Source: Acidimicrobiales bacterium
GTDB lineage: Bacteria; Actinomycetota; Acidimicrobiia; Acidimicrobiales; MedAcidi-G1
Direction: 5' to 3'
DNA length: 44,298 nucleotides
Assembly (NCBI GenBank): GCA_029577135.1
Contig: JARQPW010000020.1
Coordinates: 1-44,298 of the forward strand
This document shows positions 41,928 to 44,298 of this stretch, piece by piece. How positions within the stretch are numbered: position 1 is the stretch's first letter; the number at the start of each line of letters is the position of its first letter. The notes under the pieces were generated by a model. That model saw only the letters and a program-made list of their open reading frames with translations, did no database searches and was not told the origin of the DNA. Both the position numbers and the translations under genes were made by a program.

Positions 41928-44002
41928 GGCCCCTCCCCCCCGTTCGCGTCCTGCGACGATGCCCGCTCCCTCCGGGCCGCCAGTCGTGTGTCGATGCCGA
42001 CCGTCGCCCGCCGCTTGCCGTGCTCGACAAGGCCCTCGGGATGCCGGGCGAACTGGATCGAGGCAAGGCCGAACAGCACGAACCGCCACTTCGGCGACAG
42101 CGGGAAGAAGCCGGGCAGGTGGCCCCTCGTGATCCAGGCGAGCCCCGCGCCCTGCAGAATCACGGCATTGAACAGCGAGAACGCCGCACCGGCCTGGGCC
42201 GCACCCTCCACGGTCCGGGCACTCAGGGTGACGACGAGCACCACCCAGAAGAGGGCAGCGGTCGGCGTGAAGTTGTTGCCGTAGTTGACGTTCTCCTGAT
42301 GGATCGCCAACAGCCCTCCACCGAGGCCGGCGATCGCCGCCGAGAGGGCGAACGCGACCATCCGTGCCCGTGCCGGCGACACCCCGATCGATTCGGCCGC
42401 CAACTCGCTACCCCGGAGGCCGCGCAGAGTGAGCCCGGTCGTCCCCTCCCGGATCCGGATCACGAGGACGCTGACCACGGTGAAGACCACCACCACGAGG
42501 ACGAGGAAGCGCCGGTCGTCGGCGAAGTCCCAGGGACCGAGCACCGGTCGGGGGACCCGGTGTCCCTGCAACAGCGACGAGTCGCCGCCACCCACCCACG
42601 AGAACTTGAGCATCACGGCATCGAAGAAGAAGGCGAACGCCAGCGTGGCGATTGCCAGCCAGATGCCGCCGAGTCGCAGGACGGGGATCGACAGGAGTGC
42701 GCCCACCACGGCTGCGATGACAGCGCCGACCAACGCCGCTACGAGGACCGACACGTCCCAACGGTCCGCCAACTGGAAAACCGTCAGGGCGCCGATGGCG
42801 GCGAAGGTCCCCTGGCACAGCGAGATCTGTCCGGCTAGGCCGGTGATGATCGTGACCGAAAGGAAGATGAGCGACATGATCGTGGCCTGGGTGACCAGGT
42901 GGACCCAGACGACATCGCCGCGGAACCAGACCGTCAGGCCGACCAGGAGCAGGAAGCAGACACCGAAGACCCGGGCCGCCCTGGTCAGCACCTTGCTGCG
43001 GGTCGTCGACACCAGCGAGAGTGGCGGCGGGTCGACGCCCGACAGCGGATCGGCGGCAGCCGGCGACCGGCGGATCGCCGGCCACAGCACGAGCACGCCG
43101 AACAGGACCACGAACGGCATCGAGGGGGTCAGGTTGTCCTGGAACGGCTCCAGCCAGGGAAGGTCGACCGACCACCTCGGGAGGAACGTCCGGAACAGGG
43201 CGATGAAGATCCCGAGCCCGAGGCCCCCGAGGAGCGCCCGGGGAAGGCTCACGAGTCGCCCGATCGCCGCTGCGGCGATGGCCACGACCACGAGGTGGAA
43301 GAAGTCCGGCGCCATCAGGGTGTTGAACCGGGGAGCGATCAGCACGCCGGCCATGCCTGCGAAGAAGCTGGACAGCATCCAGGCCACCGAGGACACACGG
43401 TCGGAGTCGATCCCGGCCAACTCGGTCATCCGGGGGCTCTCGACGACGGCGCGCATGGCGAGGCCCAGGGAAGTGAACCTGAACAGGGCGCCCAGGCCCA
43501 GCATGGCGACGACCGCCACGCCGAGCGCAACCAGCTCGTCCCGGCTGAACGGGTAGACGCCGAGCGGGTCATAGAACACGTTGGCTCCGTCGGGAACGAG
43601 GCCCCCGGGCGTCTTCCCGGCGACGCCGGAGAAACCGGTCAGCGTCTCGAAGAGGCTCGGCAACGCCACCGACAACCCGATCGCCACCACCAGCTTCGAG
43701 ACCGCCGAGGCCGTCCTGAGGTGCCGGAAGATCAGCCGCTCCATGAGCAGGCCGATCAGGGGCGCCAGCACGAACACCGCCAAGACCAGTGCCGGGACCG
43801 TCGACCACCCCCACTCGACACGTGCCTGGAAGTACATCGCCGCCGAGACGAAGGCCTGCGCCCCGAACGCCAGGTTGAAGACCCCCGAGGTCTTGTAGGT
43901 CAGGACGAAGCCGAGGGCGACGAGGGCGTACACCGCCCCGGGTGGGGTCCCCTGCAGGACGGCGCGGAGGACATCGGCTCCGGTTCCTGCTGCAAGCACC
44001 AT
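41924..44002 (-). CDS. livH: Fused branched-chain-type ABC permease (LivH-LivM)
   Basis: The 692-residue membrane protein joins two permeases usually encoded separately. Residues 1 to about 300 match LivH (VLQGTPPGAVYALVALGFVLTYKTSGVFNLAFG, here split over two helices). After a polar linker (about 335-365) residues 370-640 match LivM, with SLIFLSVTIITGLAGQISLCQG and the EAA-like loop GLRGSELAAESIGVSPARARM. A polar C-terminal tail of about 45 residues follows. Such fusions occur in actinobacteria. ATG 44002 lies 20 bases after the binding protein stop; no strong ribosome site is seen, and an earlier start is possible. Confidence 0.88.
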   Translation of the reverse strand: MVLAAGTGADVLRAVLQGTPPGAVYALVALGFVLTYKTSGVFNLAFGAQAFVSAAMYFQARVEWGWSTVPALVLAVFVLAPLIGLLMERLIFRHLRTASAVSKLVVAIGLSVALPSLFETLTGFSGVAGKTPGGLVPDGANVFYDPLGVYPFSRDELVALGVAVVAMLGLGALFRFTSLGLAMRAVVESPRMTELAGIDSDRVSSVAWMLSSFFAGMAGVLIAPRFNTLMAPDFFHLVVVAIAAAAIGRLVSLPRALLGGLGLGIFIALFRTFLPRWSVDLPWLEPFQDNLTPSMPFVVLFGVLVLWPAIRRSPAAADPLSGVDPPPLSLVSTTRSKVLTRAARVFGVCFLLLVGLTVWFRGDVVWVHLVTQATIMSLIFLSVTIITGLAGQISLCQGTFAAIGALTVFQLADRWDVSVLVAALVGAVIAAVVGALLSIPVLRLGGIWLAIATLAFAFFFDAVMLKFSWVGGGDSSLLQGHRVPRPVLGPWDFADDRRFLVLVVVVFTVVSVLVIRIREGTTGLTLRGLRGSELAAESIGVSPARARMVAFALSAAIAGLGGGLLAIHQENVNYGNNFTPTAALFWVVLVVTLSARTVEGAAQAGAAFSLFNAVILQGAGLAWITRGHLPGFFPLSPKWRFVLFGLASIQFARHPEGLVEHGKRRATVGIDTRLAARRERASSQDANGGEGP

Positions 44003-44022
44003 GGCCGTTGGGTGTCGCCCGG

Positions 44023-44298
44023 TCAGCCCCCGAAGGAAATCTGCTGTGGCTCCGACCACGCCTGATCTGCATTGTCCCAGCAGATCCACGGGGTCGCCGG
44101 ATCAGCGACCGTCTCCATCGCCCCACCGCTCATTCGCAAGGACGCTGCGCACTCCAGCAGGTAGCCGTTGGACTGGTCGTCCGGGGTCGTCGGCACGTGC
44201 TGGCGGGTCCAGTCGATCGGCACGATGAGACCGCCTGCGTCCCAGGCGGTCCGACCGTTCATCTCGGCGATCACGGACGCACGATCGAATTCGGGACC
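44023..44298 (-). CDS. C-terminal part of an ABC-transporter substrate-binding protein (partial)
   Basis: The frame is open from the right edge of the window to a TGA at 44023-44025, giving 91 residues that begin GPEFDRASVIAEMNG and end EPQQISFGG. The segment with DRASVIAEMNGRTAWDAGG and PTTPDD...SNGYLL resembles the end of periplasmic LivJ/LivK-like binding proteins. Its place directly upstream of the fused permease supports that reading. The N-terminus and any lipoprotein signal are outside the window. Confidence 0.7.
   Translation of the reverse strand, partial: GPEFDRASVIAEMNGRTAWDAGGLIVPIDWTRQHVPTTPDDQSNGYLLECAASLRMSGGAMETVADPATPWICWDNADQAWSEPQQISFGG

Overview
The window comes from a very GC-rich bacterial chromosome with tight, overlapping operons. 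Codons strongly prefer G/C in the third position, GTG starts occur, and ATGA stop/start overlaps are common. The protein styles (PabB-PabC fusion, LivH-LivM fusion, DHA2-type MFS, two soluble cytochrome P450s, ETF-linked flavoproteins) suggest an actinomycete, perhaps an Acidimicrobiia-like marine or soil lineage. That placement is inference; no rRNA gene is present.

Region 1 (about 151-11248, all minus strand) reads as one long catabolic operon. In transcription order it encodes a BKACE beta-keto acid cleavage enzyme, a carnitine 3-dehydrogenase/thioesterase fusion, an acyl-CoA dehydrogenase, an NDP-forming acyl-CoA synthetase, a CaiD-like crotonobetainyl-CoA hydratase, and an NAD-linked formate dehydrogenase. 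The formate dehydrogenase is a selenoprotein: an in-frame TGA at 4456-4458 is followed at the E. coli fdhF spacing by a hairpin with a GGUCU loop. Its alpha subunit is split and permuted. The catalytic part is encoded first, a NuoE-NuoF fusion second, and the ferredoxin part carrying the first molybdopterin-domain [4Fe-4S] motif last.

Region 2 (11421-15728, plus) encodes SerA, a DUF1015 protein and a PabB-PabC fusion (serine/3-phosphoglycerate interconversion and folate supply). Region 3 (22691-15709, minus) encodes an IclR regulator, an EamA transporter, an SDR, a dimethylglycine dehydrogenase-like FAD/GcvT protein and both ETF subunits. Region 4 (22896-31957, plus) encodes a corrinoid protein, DUF1638, a Virulence_fact-family small protein, a pterin-binding methyltransferase, a RACo-type corrinoid activator, a non-pyrrolysine MttB-family methyltransferase, formate-THF ligase and a MetF-like reductase.

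Together regions 1-4 form a near-complete route: gamma-butyrobetaine/crotonobetaine/carnitine -> 3-dehydrocarnitine -> betainyl-CoA -> glycine betaine -> dimethylglycine -> sarcosine/glycine. Methyl groups would pass via corrinoid to THF, then to formyl-THF, formate and CO2, yielding NADH and ATP. FolD and a dedicated sarcosine demethylase are not in the window.

Region 5 (31958-33488) has no conserved large gene. It holds a small basic ORF and a family of tandem, GC-rich, strongly foldable repeats, the last of which ends in the ribosome-binding site of the next gene. Region 6 (33489-44298) encodes an old-yellow-enzyme/TMADH-like iron-sulfur flavoprotein, two P450s, an MFS exporter, a TesB-like thioesterase, and a branched-chain-type ABC transporter (LivF, LivG, fused LivHM) with the end of its binding protein at the window edge.
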